The notes under the pieces: generated by a model | Database searches by the model: none | What the model was told of the DNA's origin: nothing | The model's input: only the letters and a program-made list of their open reading frames with translations | Shown here: positions 63,193 to 64,000 of the stretch, piece after piece | Layout: each line of letters starts with the position of its first letter | Position numbering within the stretch: position 1 is the first letter of the stretch | Translations under genes and position numbers: made by a program | Assembly: GCF_014712225.1 (NCBI RefSeq) | Contig: NZ_JACXBW010000011.1 | Location: forward strand, 62,001-126,000 | Length of the DNA: 64,000 bases | Direction: 5' to 3' | DNA from: Pseudarthrobacter sulfonivorans | GTDB lineage: Bacteria; Actinomycetota; Actinomycetes; Actinomycetales; Micrococcaceae

Positions 63193-63881
63193 CGGTACGC
63201 CTGGTGGTGGTTTCCCATAGTGAAAAGATCGCCGACGGCGCCGTGCAGCTCGCCGCGCAGATGGCGCCTGACGTTGTGATGATCGCCGCCGGGGGCACTT
63301 CGGACGGCAGGATTGGAACAAGCCTGGAGAAGGTCATGTCCGCGCTGGACCAGGCCGCCGGCGGCGACGGCGTCGTGGTGCTGACCGATCTTGGCTCTGC
63401 AGTGATGACGGCGGAATCGGCGCAGGAACTCGCGGAGGACCCCTCCGCGGTGCTCCTCGCGGACGCGCCCCTGGTGGAGGGCCTGGTGGCTGCCGCCGTA
63501 GCGGCCCAGGGCGGCGCCGACCTGATCGCCGTCAAGCGGGCCGCTGAGGCCGTTTACGGGTCGGGGGACTCCGGGGCGTCGCCGGTCAGCTCAGTCGCGG
63601 AAGGCTCGGTGACCGGGCCCGGGCCGGAATTCACCGGGGATTTTGAACTCATTAACCAGGCCGGCATGCATGCCCGCCCGGCAGCCAAAGTTGCCGGCGG
63701 GCTGTCATCCATGAACGCCGATGTCACCATCAACGGCGTGGATGGTGCCTCCATGACTGCGCTCATGACGCTTGCCGCCGGCAAGGGATCCTTGCTCCAC
63801 GTCGAGGCCTGGGGACCGGACGCGGAGCGCGCACTGAATTACGTTGGCGGTTTGGTGCAGGCTGGATTCGGCGAGCCGTAG
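63189..63881 (+). CDS. dhaM: PTS-dependent DhaM: EIIA(Man)-like domain fused to HPr
   Basis: Phosphoryl donor to DhaL. 230 residues. The N-terminal EIIA-Man-type domain has His10 in V-V-S-H-S-E-K; a Ser/Gly/Pro linker at about 130-147 leads to an HPr domain with the phosphorylated His161 in A-G-M-H-A-R-P-A-A and M-T-A-L-M-T-L-A-A. The EI-like domain present in the E. coli protein is absent, so phosphate must come from the separate PTS EI. Coupled to dhaL by ATGA overlap. It has a hexapeptide-like L-V-E-G-L-V-A-A-A-V stretch at the end of the EIIA domain. Confidence 0.93.
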   Translation: MTVRLVVVSHSEKIADGAVQLAAQMAPDVVMIAAGGTSDGRIGTSLEKVMSALDQAAGGDGVVVLTDLGSAVMTAESAQELAEDPSAVLLADAPLVEGLVAAAVAAQGGADLIAVKRAAEAVYGSGDSGASPVSSVAEGSVTGPGPEFTGDFELINQAGMHARPAAKVAGGLSSMNADVTINGVDGASMTALMTLAAGKGSLLHVEAWGPDAERALNYVGGLVQAGFGEP

Positions 63882-63890
63882 CCGTGGAGA

Positions 63891-63906
63891 GCCCGGCGCT
63901 CCGGGC
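63891..63906 (+). terminator. Possible terminator after dhaM
   Basis: GCCCGG (63891-63896), CGCT loop, CCGGGC (63901-63906), 9 bases beyond the dhaM stop. No T-run. The remaining bases to the window end show nothing further. Confidence 0.3.
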
Positions 63907-64000
63907 CTCACACCGCAAGGCTGCAAGGCTGCATCGGCCGTGGGCACGCCGTTGAAGGGCCCGATCAAAGTTCCTTGAGGCGTCAGCGCAGCCGCAGCGG

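Noticed and set aside
1..64000. tRNA, rRNA, CRISPR arrays, insertion sequences, prophage genes
   Set aside because: None recognised: no regularly spaced repeats, no transposase or integrase motifs, no tRNA cloverleaf seen by eye. A tRNAscan or Infernal run would be decisive.

Overview
The window is GC-rich, compactly coded DNA from an actinobacterium, most likely Arthrobacter, Pseudarthrobacter or a close Micrococcaceae relative. The evidence is the gene content and order: lsr2, clpC with lysS upstream, an ftsH-folE-folP-folB-folK cluster running into a DUF3180 protein, two PH-domain membrane proteins and panC, plus ppa/dacB/zinc metalloprotease/tilS/hpt. GTG starts and 4-base stop/start overlaps are frequent. 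This placement is inference from gene families; no rRNA or tRNA gene was seen.

Layout. (1) 1-14 kb is an accessory polysaccharide-use locus: a binding-protein ABC sugar importer without its ATPase and a 2-hydroxyacid dehydrogenase on the minus strand, divergent from a plus-strand operon of a heparinase II/III-type lyase, a DeoR-HTH/LacI-sensor hybrid regulator, a ThuA-like protein and a DUF2264 protein. It ends against a large secreted GH30-type glycanase that is interrupted by one in-frame TAA. (2) 14-19.6 kb holds a SatD-like protein, phosphoketolase, a DUF429 protein and a carboxylesterase. (3) 19.6-25 kb is core housekeeping: ppa, a PBP4-type carboxypeptidase, a zinc metalloprotease, tilS and hpt. 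(4) 25-32.7 kb is a fructan-derived sugar locus: ABC importer (again no ATPase), a GH91 protein without signal peptide, a LacI regulator and a GH32 fructosidase without signal peptide. The best reading is import of difructose anhydride followed by cytoplasmic hydrolysis to fructose. (5) 32.9-41.9 kb is the ftsH-folate-panC run. (6) 41.9-44.2 kb holds a small hypothetical protein, a TetR regulator, a PfpI/DJ-1 protein and a hexapeptide-repeat protein. (7) 44.2-49.5 kb is a tartrate/C4-dicarboxylate locus: LysR regulator, tartrate dehydrogenase, DctA-type symporter, glycerate kinase, with a 15-bp-arm perfect inverted repeat in the control region and two copies of a structured intergenic repeat. 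(8) 49.5-55 kb holds a DHA2 drug exporter, a membrane-anchored hydrolase and three tandem paralogous alpha/beta hydrolases. (9) 55-61.3 kb is lysS, a 59-residue membrane protein, lsr2, a decayed stretch with an AraC-type relic, clpC and a GNAT acetyltransferase. (10) 61.5-64 kb is the PTS-dependent dihydroxyacetone kinase operon dhaKLM.

The most notable items are the single-stop GH30 gene, the apparently intracellular GH91/GH32/ABC locus with a promoter-proximal palindromic operator, the hybrid regulator with tandem operator-like repeats 20 bp apart, and several perfect inverted repeats in intergenic DNA. No CRISPR array, insertion sequence, prophage or integrase was recognised. All family calls are made by reading motifs; no database search was run.
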